A stretch of DNA of 64,000 nt from Leifsonia sp. ZF2019 (GCF_019924635.1 NZ_CP065037.1:2728001-2792000); one strand, 5' to 3'; positions 9,767 through 18,138 are shown, counted from the stretch's first letter. Notes: generated by a model not told the origin, from the letters alone. Program-made: numbers and translations.

Positions 9767-10099
9767 ATGAGCAAGCAAGCGACGGAGATGCTCAAGGGAA
9801 CCCTCGAAGGCATCGTCCTCGCCATCCTCCAGGCCCGGCCCGCGTACGGCTACGAGATCACCTCGTGGCTGCGTGATCAGGGCTTCACCGACATCGCCGA
9901 GGGCACCATCTACGCGCTCCTCGTGCGGATCGAGCAGCGCGGCCTCGTGGACGTGGAGAAGGTCCCGTCCGAGAAGGGCCCGCCGCGCAAGGTGTACTCG
10001 CTCAACCGGGCGGGTCACGAGTACCTCGACGAGTTCTGGAGGACGTGGAGCTTCCTCGCAGAACGACTGGAACAGCTCCGACACGAAGGGGAGAACTGA
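9767..10099 (+). CDS. PadR-family transcriptional regulator
   Basis: Winged-helix repressor of 110 residues, the usual PadR length. The signature regions are AYGYEITSWL, EGTIYALLVRIEQRGLV and GPPRKVYSLNRAGHEYL, giving the helix-turn-helix, the wing and the start of the dimerisation helix. A good ribosome site (GGAAGGAG) sits before ATG 9767. It heads an operon with a DUF1048 gene and an ABC exporter, so it most likely represses these genes until a drug or peptide ligand binds. The nested palindrome upstream is its probable target. Confidence 0.92.
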   Translation: MSKQATEMLKGTLEGIVLAILQARPAYGYEITSWLRDQGFTDIAEGTIYALLVRIEQRGLVDVEKVPSEKGPPRKVYSLNRAGHEYLDEFWRTWSFLAERLEQLRHEGEN

Positions 10100-10100
10100 G

Positions 10101-10472
10101 ATGGCGGCCAAATGGGTCGAGGCGATCACGGGATCGCTCGAGCAGAAGAAGCAGTACCGGCAGTACCGGGCGCGGCTGGAGGCCCTGCCCGAGCCCTACA
10201 ACGCCGTCGCGAAGGCCGTGCAGCGGTACTTCATGTACAACGGCGGCGTCGAGGACGGCGACACTCTCCTCACCATGATGGGCGACTTCGTCGAGCTCTG
10301 GGAGCGCGCCGCGGCCGATGGGACCCCCGTCCGCGACATCGTAGGCGACGACCCGGTCGAGTTCGCGGAGGCGTTCGCCGAGGCCTACACCGGCAAGCGC
10401 TGGATCGACAAGGAGCGCGCCCGCCTGAACGCCGCCGTCGAGGCGGCCAAGAAGAAGGGGACGGACCAATGA
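10101..10472 (+). CDS. DUF1048 family protein
   Basis: Small alpha-helical cytoplasmic protein, 123 residues, of the DUF1048 family, which is typically encoded between a PadR regulator and an ABC exporter. Recognisable segments are YRARLEALPEPYNAVAKAVQ, the aromatic stretch RYFMYNGG, and the acidic VGDDPVEFAEAF. It begins one base after the padR stop and overlaps the ATPase start by four bases. Function unknown; the fixed context suggests a role in sensing or transporter regulation. Confidence 0.85.
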   Translation: MAAKWVEAITGSLEQKKQYRQYRARLEALPEPYNAVAKAVQRYFMYNGGVEDGDTLLTMMGDFVELWERAAADGTPVRDIVGDDPVEFAEAFAEAYTGKRWIDKERARLNAAVEAAKKKGTDQ

Positions 10473-11257
10473 CCGCCACCACCCTCGACCGCGGCCCGGC
10501 CATCCGGGTGCACGGTCTCGAGAAGTCCTACAAGAAGCTCAGCGTCCTGCGCGGCGTCGACTTCGAGGTCGAGCGCGGCAGCATCTTCGCCCTGCTCGGC
10601 TCCAACGGCGCCGGCAAGACGACGGCGGTCAAGATCCTCTCGACCCTGTTGAAGGCCGATGCCGGGGAGACCGTCGTGAACGGCTTCGACGCCGCCACCG
10701 AGGCGGCGGAGGTGCGCGACTCCATCAGCCTGACCGGGCAGTTCGCCGCGGTCGACGAGATCCTGACCGGGAGGGAGAACCTCGTCCTCGTCGCCGAGCT
10801 GCGCCACCGGAAGAAGCCCGGCGCGATCGCGGACGAACTGCTCTCCCGCTTCTCGCTCAGGGAGGCCGGAGGGCGCAGGGTCTCCACCTACTCGGGCGGC
10901 ATGCGCCGCCGGCTCGACATCGCGATGAGCCTCATCGGCGACCCGCCGGTGGTCTTCCTCGACGAGCCGACCACCGGTCTCGACCCGCAGGCCCGCATCG
11001 AGGTGTGGGACGCGGTGAAGGAGCTCGCCGGGCGCGGCACCACCGTGCTGCTCACCACGCAGTACCTCGACGAGGCCGAGCAGCTCGCCGACCGCATCGC
11101 CATCCTGCACGAGGGCCGCATCATCGCGAACGGCACCCTCGCCGAGCTGAAGCAGCTGCTCCCGCCGGCGCAGGTCGAGTACGTGGAGAAGCAGCCCAGC
11201 CTCGAAGACGTCTTCCTCGCCATCGTCGGCGAGCCCACCCCGAAGGAGGAGTCATGA
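10469..11257 (+). CDS. ABC-2 exporter ATP-binding protein, DrrA-like
   Basis: ATPase of the daunorubicin-resistance (DrrA/CcmA) class, 262 residues: Walker A GSNGAGKTT, signature YSGGMRRRLD, Walker B VVFLDEPTTGLD, H-loop region LLTTQYLDEAEQLADR, and a short C-terminal region ending SLEDVFLAIVG. ATG 10469 overlaps the DUF1048 stop and its own stop overlaps the permease start. With the next gene it forms an ABC-2 exporter, likely for a hydrophobic drug or peptide. Confidence 0.93.
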   Translation: MTATTLDRGPAIRVHGLEKSYKKLSVLRGVDFEVERGSIFALLGSNGAGKTTAVKILSTLLKADAGETVVNGFDAATEAAEVRDSISLTGQFAAVDEILTGRENLVLVAELRHRKKPGAIADELLSRFSLREAGGRRVSTYSGGMRRRLDIAMSLIGDPPVVFLDEPTTGLDPQARIEVWDAVKELAGRGTTVLLTTQYLDEAEQLADRIAILHEGRIIANGTLAELKQLLPPAQVEYVEKQPSLEDVFLAIVGEPTPKEES

Positions 11258-12030
11258 GCACCGCGACCTTCATCAGCGACACCACCGTCCTCACCGGGCG
11301 GTCCATGCGCCACATCACGCGCAGCCTCGACACTATCATCACCACCGCCCTCATGCCGATCGCGTTCATGCTGCTGTTCGTGTTCGTCTTCGGCGGCGCG
11401 ATCGACACGGGCTCGTTCTCGGGCTCGTACGTGGACTACCTGCTGCCCGGGATCATGCTGATCACGGTGGCGACGGCGGTCTCGTACACCTCGTACCGGC
11501 TGTTCATGGACCTGAAGGGCGGCATCTTCGAGCGCTTCCAGTCCATGCCGATCACCCGGTCGAGCGTCCTGTGGGCCCACGTGCTCACGTCGCTCGTCTC
11601 CACGATGATCTCGGTGGTCCTGGTCGTGCTCGTCTCCCTGCTGGTCGGCTTCCGCACCGGCGCGAGCGTGCTCGCCTGGCTCGGCGTCGCCGGCATCCTG
11701 ATCCTGTTCAGCCTGGCGCTGACCTGGATCGCCGTCATCGCCGGCCTGTCGGCCACGACGGTGGACGGGGCGGGCGCCTTCGCCTACCCGATCATCTTCC
11801 TGCCGTTCATCAGCTCGGCGTTCGTGCCCACCGAGAGCATGCCCGGTCCCGTCCGCTGGTTCGCGGAGAACCAGCCCGTGACCTCCATCGTCGACTCGAT
11901 CCGCGCCCTGTTCGCCGGCCAGCCCGTCGGCACCGACATCTGGATCGCCCTCGCCTGGTGCGTCGGCATCCTGGTGGTCGCCTACGCCTTCGCCATGGTC
12001 GCCTACCGCCGCCGCATCACCGCCGGGTGA
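11254..12030 (+). CDS. ABC-2 type permease, DrrB-like
   Basis: Six-TM permease of 258 residues, partner of the preceding ATPase. The ABC-2 core is visible: DTIITTALMPIAFMLLFVFV (TM1), YLLPGIMLI, FERFQSMPITRSSVLWAH (coupling segment), and the characteristic SSAFVPTESMPGPVRWFAENQPVT loop region before the last TM. Coupled start ATG 11254. Probably repressed with the operon by PadR. Confidence 0.92.
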   Translation: MSTATFISDTTVLTGRSMRHITRSLDTIITTALMPIAFMLLFVFVFGGAIDTGSFSGSYVDYLLPGIMLITVATAVSYTSYRLFMDLKGGIFERFQSMPITRSSVLWAHVLTSLVSTMISVVLVVLVSLLVGFRTGASVLAWLGVAGILILFSLALTWIAVIAGLSATTVDGAGAFAYPIIFLPFISSAFVPTESMPGPVRWFAENQPVTSIVDSIRALFAGQPVGTDIWIALAWCVGILVVAYAFAMVAYRRRITAG

Positions 12031-12118
12031 GCACTCTCCCGGCACCGACTCCCGCCGCCCCGCTCGGGCCGGCGGTGGTCGTGTTTAACCGCGACGCTCG
12101 TCTCCGGGCCGGCCAGTG

Positions 12119-12685
12119 TCAGCGCAGCGTCCGCCGCATCACCCACCGGTCCGCTCCCCCGGAGTGCGCGTTCGTCTCGGCGTAGCGCTCGAACCCGTGC
12201 CGTTCGAACAGCGCGACCGTTCCCACGTACCCGCTGATCACATCCACTTTCTTCCCGTCGGTGTCGACGGGGTACCCCTCCACGATCGCCGCTCCGGACG
12301 TCCGCGCGTGCTCCACCGCCCCGTCGAGCAACTCGTGCATCAGCCCCCGCTTGCGGAACCCGCCACGCACCACGAAGCACACGATCGACCACGGGTCGAG
12401 CTCCTCGTCCAGGTGCGGGATCGTCCGCGAGTTCAACAGCCGCCGGTAGGTCGACTTCGGCGCGACCGAGCACCACCCCGCCACCTCCCCGTCGAGGTAG
12501 GCCAGCACCCCGGGCCCGGGCTCCTTCTCGCACTCGGCGCGCATGTAGTCGATCCGCGCGGGCATGTCGAGCCGCGCATCCCGGTACGACATGCACACGC
12601 ATCCCCCGCCTCCGGGCTTGCGCGGAACCATGAACGTCGCGAAATCGTCCCAGCGTCCGGTCGCAGGCAGCACTTCGATGGACAT
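12119..12685 (-). CDS. GNAT-family N-acetyltransferase
   Basis: Cytoplasmic acetyltransferase of 188 residues. Acetyl-CoA-binding strand and loop are seen in SIVCFVVRGGFRKRGLMHELLDGAVEHAR, with the Q/RxxGxG/A-type loop in the form GGFRKRGL, and the C-terminal GYVGTVALFERHGFERYAE is the classic last GNAT strand. A CxC-type segment, GGCVCMSY, lies near residue 28. ATG 12685 is preferred to the much longer upstream frame, which would cover the divergent gene at 12743. Substrate unknown. Confidence 0.85.
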   Translation of the reverse strand: MSIEVLPATGRWDDFATFMVPRKPGGGGCVCMSYRDARLDMPARIDYMRAECEKEPGPGVLAYLDGEVAGWCSVAPKSTYRRLLNSRTIPHLDEELDPWSIVCFVVRGGFRKRGLMHELLDGAVEHARTSGAAIVEGYPVDTDGKKVDVISGYVGTVALFERHGFERYAETNAHSGGADRWVMRRTLR

Positions 12686-12742
12686 GCGGGAAGCGTAGCG
12701 GGAGGGGGCGACATCGGGGCTGCGGGCCGCTAGGTTGTCGCT

Positions 12743-13210
12743 GTGGACGATCCCGTGGAGTACCTCACGACCGTCGTCCGGGTCTTCCCGGACTACGCGG
12801 ACTCGGTGATCTGGTTCTCGCCGGGGCCGGTGGCGTACGAGGATGCGCACATCAGCCCGGAGCTCGCCAGAGAGCTGCAGACCTGGGAGGACCGCTACTA
12901 CCTGATTCTCGACGACCACCACGAAGTGCGCGAGGAGTTCAGCGCGGCGTTCGACGCCGACGGGCTGTCGTTGGCCGGCCGGCTGTCCGACGAGCTCGGC
13001 GACGCGTTCGCCGTCGAGTATCTGTCCACCGGGGGCGACCGGACGACCCTCCACCGGGACCATCCCGGAAGCAACCCGGTGGCCGTTGCCGCCTTCGCAC
13101 GGATGGCCGAGCGCACACGTGCTGGCCATGCCCGCATCGTCGAAGCCCAGCGCAACGGCGCGGTCTTCCGTTGGGTGGCCAGCCACGGGACGGATGATTC
13201 CATCCGGTGA
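12743..13210 (+). CDS. Hypothetical protein, 155 aa
   Basis: I do not recognise a family. The predicted soluble protein is acidic, rich in aromatic residues in its first half (YADSVIWFSPGPVAYED, WEDRYYLILDDHHE) and has no signal peptide or TM helix. It starts at GTG 12743, divergent from the acetyltransferase, and its stop overlaps the next start by four bases (GTGA), so it is probably cotranscribed with the phosphoribosyltransferase-like gene. Confidence 0.6.
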   Translation: MDDPVEYLTTVVRVFPDYADSVIWFSPGPVAYEDAHISPELARELQTWEDRYYLILDDHHEVREEFSAAFDADGLSLAGRLSDELGDAFAVEYLSTGGDRTTLHRDHPGSNPVAVAAFARMAERTRAGHARIVEAQRNGAVFRWVASHGTDDSIR

Positions 13211-13791
13211 CGTCGCGTGGCGGTAGTCTCGTCGCCGTGACCTCTTCGGCTTCCCCCGTCCGCGCGCGGATGGCTGACCTCTTCGAATGGGTCACCGACG
13301 ACGGCACGCGCTCGAGCTATGTCGAGTTCCAGCGGTTGTGGCGCGATCCCGAGATCCTCTCCGGGATCGGGCCCCTGCTCGCCGCACCGTTCGCGGAGGC
13401 CGCGCCGACGGTCGTGATCGGTCCACCGTCCAGCGGACATCTCCTCGGCCCGCTGGTCGCCGCCGAGGTGGGGGCGGGCTTCGGCGCGGTCGTGAAGGAC
13501 CCGGTCCGGCTGATCGACAGCGACGACTGGGTCACCGTCACGACGCCGCCTGACTACCGCGACCGCCACCTGACGATGGGACTGCGCCGTGGAGTCGTGA
13601 CGAGCGCGGACCGGGTGCTCGCCGTGGACGACGTCGCGGACACCGGGAGCCAGCTGCTGGCGCTCAAACGACTGGTGGAGCACATCGGAGCCACCTGGGT
13701 CGGCAGCTCGGTGGTCCTCGACCTCCTCTCGCTGAACACCACCCGTCGGGAGCTCCGACTCCAGGCCGTCTTCCACTCCCGCGAGCTCTGA
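13207..13791 (+). CDS. Phosphoribosyltransferase-like protein
   Basis: 194 residues with a type I phosphoribosyltransferase fold. The PRPP-binding motif is VLAVDDVADTGSQLLALKRL near residues 137-156, and an upstream VIGPPSSGHLLGPLVAAEV resembles the adenine-PRTase loop. Base specificity is not evident. GTG 13207 gives a coupled start, but GTG 13237 or ATG 13270 are possible and would remove an unconserved-looking leader. It follows a hypothetical gene with which it may share an operon. Confidence 0.7.
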   Translation: MTSRGGSLVAVTSSASPVRARMADLFEWVTDDGTRSSYVEFQRLWRDPEILSGIGPLLAAPFAEAAPTVVIGPPSSGHLLGPLVAAEVGAGFGAVVKDPVRLIDSDDWVTVTTPPDYRDRHLTMGLRRGVVTSADRVLAVDDVADTGSQLLALKRLVEHIGATWVGSSVVLDLLSLNTTRRELRLQAVFHSREL

Positions 13792-13803
13792 GAGGCCCTC
13801 CCC

Positions 13804-14346
13804 ATGCCCGGCGACCTCCTCATGCGCATCCACAGCCCCGAGTTCCAGGCCATGTCGCAGCGCGTCCTGGAGGTGACCGCCCTGACCTCCCGCCTCAACG
13901 TCCTCCCCTTCGACGACGAGGCCGGCAAGGCAGGGCTGCTCGCGCAGATCCTCGGCAGCCCCGTTCCCGACCGCACGACCATCTACCCGCCGTTCTTCAC
14001 CGACCACGGGCTGAACCTCGAACTCGCCGAACGTGTCTTCATCAACCAGAACTGCACCTTCCTCGACTACGCCGGCATCCGCCTCGCCGAACGCGTCATG
14101 GTCGCCCCGAAGGTCACCTTCATCACCGTCGGCCACCCCGTCGACACCGACGACCGCCGCACCTGGCTGACCGGCGGCCCCATCACCGTCGAGGAGAACG
14201 CGTGGATCGGCGCCGGCGCGACCATCCTCCCCGGGGTGACGATCGGCCACGACGCGGTGATCGCCGCCGGGACCGTGGTGGCGGAGGATGTGCCCGCCGC
14301 GAGCCTGGTCGCCGGCCCGAAGGGCGCGATCAAGCGACGCTGGTGA
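13804..14346 (+). CDS. Hexapeptide-repeat sugar O-acetyltransferase (Maa/NodL-like)
   Basis: 180-residue left-handed beta-helix acetyltransferase. The N-terminal maltose-acetyltransferase-like helical segment is followed by hexapeptide repeats around IFINQNCTFLDYAGIRLAERVMVAPKVTFITVGHP (catalytic His in the GHP motif) and ENAWIGAGATILPGVTIGHDAVIAAGTVV. Length and order match maltose/galactoside O-acetyltransferases. It would transfer acetyl from acetyl-CoA to a sugar hydroxyl; the sugar is unknown. Confidence 0.88.
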   Translation: MPGDLLMRIHSPEFQAMSQRVLEVTALTSRLNVLPFDDEAGKAGLLAQILGSPVPDRTTIYPPFFTDHGLNLELAERVFINQNCTFLDYAGIRLAERVMVAPKVTFITVGHPVDTDDRRTWLTGGPITVEENAWIGAGATILPGVTIGHDAVIAAGTVVAEDVPAASLVAGPKGAIKRRW

Positions 14347-14449
14347 TGCGCGCGCCTCGCACGGCGACTGCTACGCCACGCAACGTATGCCACTGAGCGC
14401 CGCGCCGCGAACGTCCGGACGGACCGCAGACGACCGCGCGGCGGGCCCG

Positions 14450-14926
14450 TCAGTCCAGCGTGCGGATGAACTCGACCTTCGGGGCTGCCGGATCGCCCGA
14501 GGCGACACACAGTGCAGAGAACGCGAACGCATCGCCATCGAAATACTGGACGTTGACGTACAGGGCGTTGGGATCGCCGTTCGTGTGGTCGGCCGCGTAC
14601 CCGTCGGAGGCGGCAGGCCCGAACGAGTCGTCGACGATGGGCCCGGGCGGCAGCGGCGCCTGCCCACCCCAGGTGTCGGCCGGCACGGCGGCGTCGCACG
14701 CGGCGTAGATCGCCGCCCGGTCGAATCCCGCGGCCGTGGGGCTGGGCGTGGAGGTGACCGAGGAGTCGGAGGTCGCGGTCGACGTCACCTGGGGCGATGC
14801 GCTCTCCCCCGCGGTCGGGCTCGTGGTAGCGGAGCACCCCGCTACGGAGACTGCGATGGCCGCGCCGAGAAGGACGACGGGAACGAGGGCAGCGTGACCG
14901 GCTCTCCGGCTGGCATGGCGCGGCAT
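14450..14926 (-). CDS. Putative lipoprotein, hypothetical
   Basis: 158 residues with a basic N-terminus, a hydrophobic core (LVPVVLLGAAIAVSV) and lipobox VAGC at the end, so a lipid-anchored surface protein. A Ser/Thr/Pro-rich linker of about 40 residues separates the anchor from a small C-terminal domain with two cysteines (YAACDAAV and FSALCVAS) that could form a disulfide. A ribosome site GAGGAG precedes ATG 14926. Function unknown. Confidence 0.75.
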   Translation of the reverse strand: MPRHASRRAGHAALVPVVLLGAAIAVSVAGCSATTSPTAGESASPQVTSTATSDSSVTSTPSPTAAGFDRAAIYAACDAAVPADTWGGQAPLPPGPIVDDSFGPAASDGYAADHTNGDPNALYVNVQYFDGDAFAFSALCVASGDPAAPKVEFIRTLD

Positions 14927-15124
14927 CTGTTCTCCTCGCGATACGCGGCGGGATCCGCGGAGCAGCCTGTCCCCCCGTCTCAGTCTAGCGAAGAGTGACG
15001 CGTGCATGAGCACCCTCAGACGGCGACGATGGCGACCATCCCGGTGGCTTCATCCATGCCCAGATCGGCGAGTTCGCCGCGGCGGACAGTCTTTCGCGTC
15101 GCGCCCGTTCTGCAGCAGACGACC

Positions 15125-15418
15125 CTACCTCGGCGGGAACGGAGCGATGTCCCTCTCCCATTCCGCAGCGGCGCGTCCAAGCTCCTCGATCGGCAGCGCG
15201 AGTGTGATCCCGACCTCCCTGCCATCGGTGCCGGGAGGAGCTGCTTCGAGGAAGAATTCGACGGCGATGGTCGCGGTCGCTTCGTCCACGCTTTCGAGCT
15301 CGAAAGCCAGGTTCGGTTCGATGAACCACAACGACGTCGGGGTGCGCGCGGCCTCGACCTCCCGAAGCCACGCGCCTAATTCGTCGGCTTCGCCAGTCGT
15401 GAGGCCGACGGCCGCGTC
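15125..15418 (-). pseudogene. 5'-truncated WapI-type immunity protein remnant
   Basis: The frame encodes the C-terminal two-thirds of a WapI-family immunity-like protein: LTTGEADELGAWLREVE, then LWFIEPNLAFEL, then FFLEAAPPG, and ending ERDIAPFPPR, the usual end of that family. No ATG, GTG or TTG with a ribosome site precedes the homologous part, and the expected N-terminal 45-50 residues are missing. The break lies right at the stop of the DUF2510/DUF4177 gene (15417). I read this as a decayed gene; a non-standard start or coupled expression cannot be excluded. Family assignment is from motif memory. Confidence 0.5.
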
Positions 15419-15809
15419 ACCCCAGCCGTTCGAACACCATCGTGGCCTGGATGCGGTCGCCTCCGCCGATTCCCTTGCTCCCCGATGCGGCCGTCGAGAT
15501 GGTGTGCAGCCGGTAGCCGAGCGCCGCCTGCGCGTTGATCGCCCGCTCGAGCTCGGTGAGGTTGCCGGATCCGGTCCCCCAGAGCTTCTCCTTGAGGATG
15601 ACCTGCAGCACCACATAGCTCATCCCGGTCGGCGCCGGCCGCGGCTGGCCACCGGAGACAGCATCCGCCTCGATGCGATCGATCATCCCCCCGATACCGC
15701 CGGCGCGCGGGGGCGGCGGTTGCGCCTTGTCCGTCCACACGGCGCCGTCCCACCACCGCATCGTCCCGGAACCGTCGTCGTACCAGCCTGCTTGTGCCGC
15801 TGCTGCCAT
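15417..15809 (-). CDS. DUF2510 / DUF4177 domain protein
   Basis: 130 residues. The N-terminus is a DUF2510 module (AGWYDDGSGTMRWWDGAVWT, residues about 7-26), followed by a Pro-rich linker and a C-terminal DUF4177-like domain (MSYVVLQVILKEKLWG through DRIQATMVFERLG). DUF2510 modules are common in actinobacterial envelope-associated proteins, but no TM helix is visible here. Ribosome site GAGGAG before ATG 15809. Function unknown. Confidence 0.75.
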   Translation of the reverse strand: MAAAAQAGWYDDGSGTMRWWDGAVWTDKAQPPPPRAGGIGGMIDRIEADAVSGGQPRPAPTGMSYVVLQVILKEKLWGTGSGNLTELERAINAQAALGYRLHTISTAASGSKGIGGGDRIQATMVFERLG

Positions 15810-16029
15810 CGTGTCGCCCTCCTCGAATCTTCTCTGCCGATCCTGGCGGAGCCTGCGGGATGCCGCATCAGCCCCGAAGGGGTGGCAGCGGTGGGCCGGC
15901 GAGCGCGCTTTCTCGGGACGACCGCCGCTTCGCGCCCTGCAGCGGTTGTCCCGAACGACGGCGGACGCCATGGTCCCCGGTGCCGCGTGTACGGTCGAGT
16001 CCGTCGAGTCCGTCGAAAGGACCACCCTC

Positions 16030-16377
16030 GTGCCCCAGTACGCCGTCCTGATCTACGCGAACGACTCCGCCCACCGCCTCGACGCCACCCCCGAGGACCT
16101 CGCGGAGCCGAACGGCCACGGTGACGAGCTCGCCGCCTCCGGCGCCATGCGGGCCGCCTACGCGTTCACTCCACGCGACCTCGCCCGCTCCGTGCGTGCC
16201 GATGGAGTGACCGACGGCCCGTTCGTGGACGCCCCCGTCGCCGTGGCGGGCGTCTACGTCATCGAGGCGGACGACCTGGATGCGGCACTGGCGATCGCCG
16301 CGACGAACCCGGCCATCCGCGGGGACGGCGGTGTGGAGGTGCGGCAGGTGCACAGCGGCGGGGTGGTGGAGCCGTAG
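16030..16377 (+). CDS. YCII-related (YciI family) protein
   Basis: 115-residue single-domain protein with the YCII dimeric alpha/beta barrel. Visible are the start QYAVLIYANDSA, the central AAYAFTPRDLARSVR, the DGPFVDAPVAVAGVYVIEADD strand region, and EVRQVHSGG at the end. These proteins often sit beside ECF sigma factors and may be small-molecule enzymes or sensors; no sigma factor is next to this one. The start is GTG 16030. Confidence 0.8.
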   Translation: MPQYAVLIYANDSAHRLDATPEDLAEPNGHGDELAASGAMRAAYAFTPRDLARSVRADGVTDGPFVDAPVAVAGVYVIEADDLDAALAIAATNPAIRGDGGVEVRQVHSGGVVEP

Positions 16378-16384
16378 GCAACGC

Positions 16385-16726
16385 TCAGAACATCGACGGG
16401 ATGCCGAACCCTCCCGAGAACAACACGGCCCCAAGGCCCACGACCGCCAACCCCACGAGCACGGTGTACGAGAGGCCCCGCACCCAGCCCGCGGAGCATC
16501 GTCCGCGAGCGGTGAGGAGCAGGCTCGCCGTCGGCACGAGCATGAGCCCGCCGAAGAGCAGTGCCGGAGCGACACGGACGTCGGGATCGGGGCACGGATA
16601 CGCGAGCGCACACACCGTGGGAACGCTCTGCGCGAGCCACAGGAGCACCCAGGTCGTGAGCAGAATGCAGAGCGCCGGCACGACCCGTGGTGCCGGGCTC
16701 ACACGTCGAGTGGCGTCAGTCGTCAC
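16385..16726 (-). CDS. Small membrane protein, hypothetical
   Basis: 113 residues with three predicted TM helices: VPALCILLTTWVLLWLAQSV, APALLFGGLMLVPTASLLL and YTVLVGLAVVGLGAVLFS. Cysteines (CALAYPCPDPD) lie in the first external loop. It is convergent with the YCII gene. No family recognised. Confidence 0.55.
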   Translation of the reverse strand: MTTDATRRVSPAPRVVPALCILLTTWVLLWLAQSVPTVCALAYPCPDPDVRVAPALLFGGLMLVPTASLLLTARGRCSAGWVRGLSYTVLVGLAVVGLGAVLFSGGFGIPSMF

Positions 16727-16783
16727 AGCAGCACTCTGGCAGATATGTCGAAGCGTGGCTATGGCCTCACATTCGGCACGTGA

Positions 16784-17395
16784 TCAGACACCTCCCCCTG
16801 CTGCCCAGAGCTCCTCCGCGTCGAGGGTCAGGTCGATCACCTGACGCAGCAGACCTCCCACCGACGTCGCCCGCAGCAGCGTGTACCTGTCGTACTCGCC
16901 GAGCGGGGCGAGCGCCGCCAGCTGCCACGCGGCCGCGACGGGATCGTCCGACAGCTCGATGTCGGCGTCGGACGACGGCTCCGCGGCGCGGGCGATCGAG
17001 CGGCGGACGATCGCTTCGGCCTCGGCCAGGAGGGGTGCGAGCGCCTCCGACCACTCCAGCTCCGGCAGCATCGCGAGCTCGGCCCGCGGATACGGGTCGT
17101 CGTCGACCCAGCGTTCGACCGTGAACCGCCGGGTTCCCACGCCGACGATGAGAAGGTCGTCCGCGCCCGCGGCGGCGCTCACCAGACGCGCCATCGTCCC
17201 GACGGCGGCGCGCTGGTCGCCGCCCCCGGCTTCGGACCCGCGCTCGATGAGGACGACGCCGAATTCGAATCCCGGTTCGTCCTCATCGAGCAGCCGTCCG
17301 ACCAGGGTCAGATACCGCGGCTCGAACACCCGCAGCGGGATGGGCACGAAGGGGAACAGCACGGATCCGAGCGGGAACATCGGGGAGACGGCCAT
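16784..17395 (-). CDS. LON peptidase N-terminal-domain protein
   Basis: 203-residue stand-alone LON substrate-binding domain. The diagnostic opening is MFPLGSVLFPFVPIPLRVFE, followed by RYLTLVGRLLDEDEPGFEFGVV and a helical half ending in LTLDAEELWAA. There is no ATPase or protease part, which is normal for this bacterial family of unknown function (sometimes called YcbM/PUA-like). ATG 17395 begins exactly before the conserved start; the longer frame would overlap the divergent DUF427 gene. Confidence 0.85.
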   Translation of the reverse strand: MAVSPMFPLGSVLFPFVPIPLRVFEPRYLTLVGRLLDEDEPGFEFGVVLIERGSEAGGGDQRAAVGTMARLVSAAAGADDLLIVGVGTRRFTVERWVDDDPYPRAELAMLPELEWSEALAPLLAEAEAIVRRSIARAAEPSSDADIELSDDPVAAAWQLAALAPLGEYDRYTLLRATSVGGLLRQVIDLTLDAEELWAAGGGV

Positions 17396-17430
17396 ACTCC
17401 AGTGAAGCACCGCAGGCATAGAGTGAACAG

Positions 17431-17928
17431 GTGCCCCGACCACGTCCCGAGACCCCAGGACCGGGGCAGGAGTCTGTCTGGGACTACCCGAGACCGCCAC
17501 GCATCGAGCGCGTCACCGCCGCTGCCACCATCCGTCTGGGCGGGCAGCTCATCGTCGACACGAACGACGTCGTCCGCGTGCTCGAGACCAGCCATCCGCC
17601 GGTCTACTACCTCCCGATAGCGGACTTCGCACCCGGCGCGCTGGCCGACGCCGACGGTTCGTCGTTCTGCGAGTTCAAGGGCACCGCACGCTATCTCGAC
17701 GTGCGCGGCGGAGGCGAGGTGCGGCCCGCGTGCGCCTGGAACTACCCGCATCCATCGCCCGGATACGAGTCGCTCCGAGACCGCGTCGCCGTCTATGCGC
17801 AGCAGATGGACGAGTGCACGGTCGACGGGGAGGTCGTCACTCCGCAACCCGGAGGCTTCTACGGCGGCTGGATCACGAGCGCCGTGGTCGGGCCGTTCAA
17901 GGGGGCGCCGGGGTCGCTGGGGTGGTGA
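17431..17928 (+). CDS. DUF427 domain protein
   Basis: 165-residue cytoplasmic protein of the DUF427 family, containing ESVWDYPRPPRIE, SHPPVYYLPIADF, FCEFKGTARYLDV and AWNYPHPSPGYESLRDRVAVY, the hallmark segments of the family. Function unknown. Starts at GTG 17431, 36 bases from the divergent LON-domain gene. Confidence 0.88.
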   Translation: MPRPRPETPGPGQESVWDYPRPPRIERVTAAATIRLGGQLIVDTNDVVRVLETSHPPVYYLPIADFAPGALADADGSSFCEFKGTARYLDVRGGGEVRPACAWNYPHPSPGYESLRDRVAVYAQQMDECTVDGEVVTPQPGGFYGGWITSAVVGPFKGAPGSLGW

Positions 17929-17987
17929 GGGACTAGCTTCGGTGGCGCCACCGAAGGAGTTCTCGCCCGACACCCCGGACGGAAACA

Positions 17988-18033
17988 GGCAACGGAGGAG
18001 TTCTGACCGGGAATCGGCCGAATCCCCTCCGTT
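17988..18033. repeat. Palindromic repeat, family B copy 1
   Basis: GGCAACGGAGGAGTTC at 17988-18003 followed by a partial inverse, CCCTCCGTT at 18025-18033, pairing with AACGGAGG. The same 16-mer occurs at 21984-21999 and 40185-40200, always intergenic. Confidence 0.75.
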
Positions 18034-18060
18034 AGCTACCAGCGGGCGCGAGCGACCACC

Positions 18061-18110
18061 TATACGTTCAACCGGAACTCCTATACGTTCAACCGGAACT
18101 CGACCACGTT
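18061..18110 (-). pseudogene. Remnant of a ychF 3' end, tandemly duplicated
   Basis: A 20-base unit (TATACGTTCAACCGGAACTC) occurs twice, at 18061-18080 and 18082-18101. Read on the minus strand each encodes EFRLNV then a TAG stop, and the unit nearer ychF is preceded by codons for VV. YchF proteins normally end in a V-x-F-x-F-N-V type tail. The bases at 18091-18107 match the real ychF end (19440-19456) at 16 of 17 positions. So this looks like the old ychF terminus, displaced by the insertion that carries the SIR2 gene. Confidence 0.6.
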
Positions 18111-18138
18111 GCGTCGCACACAAGCATAAGTCTGGTCA

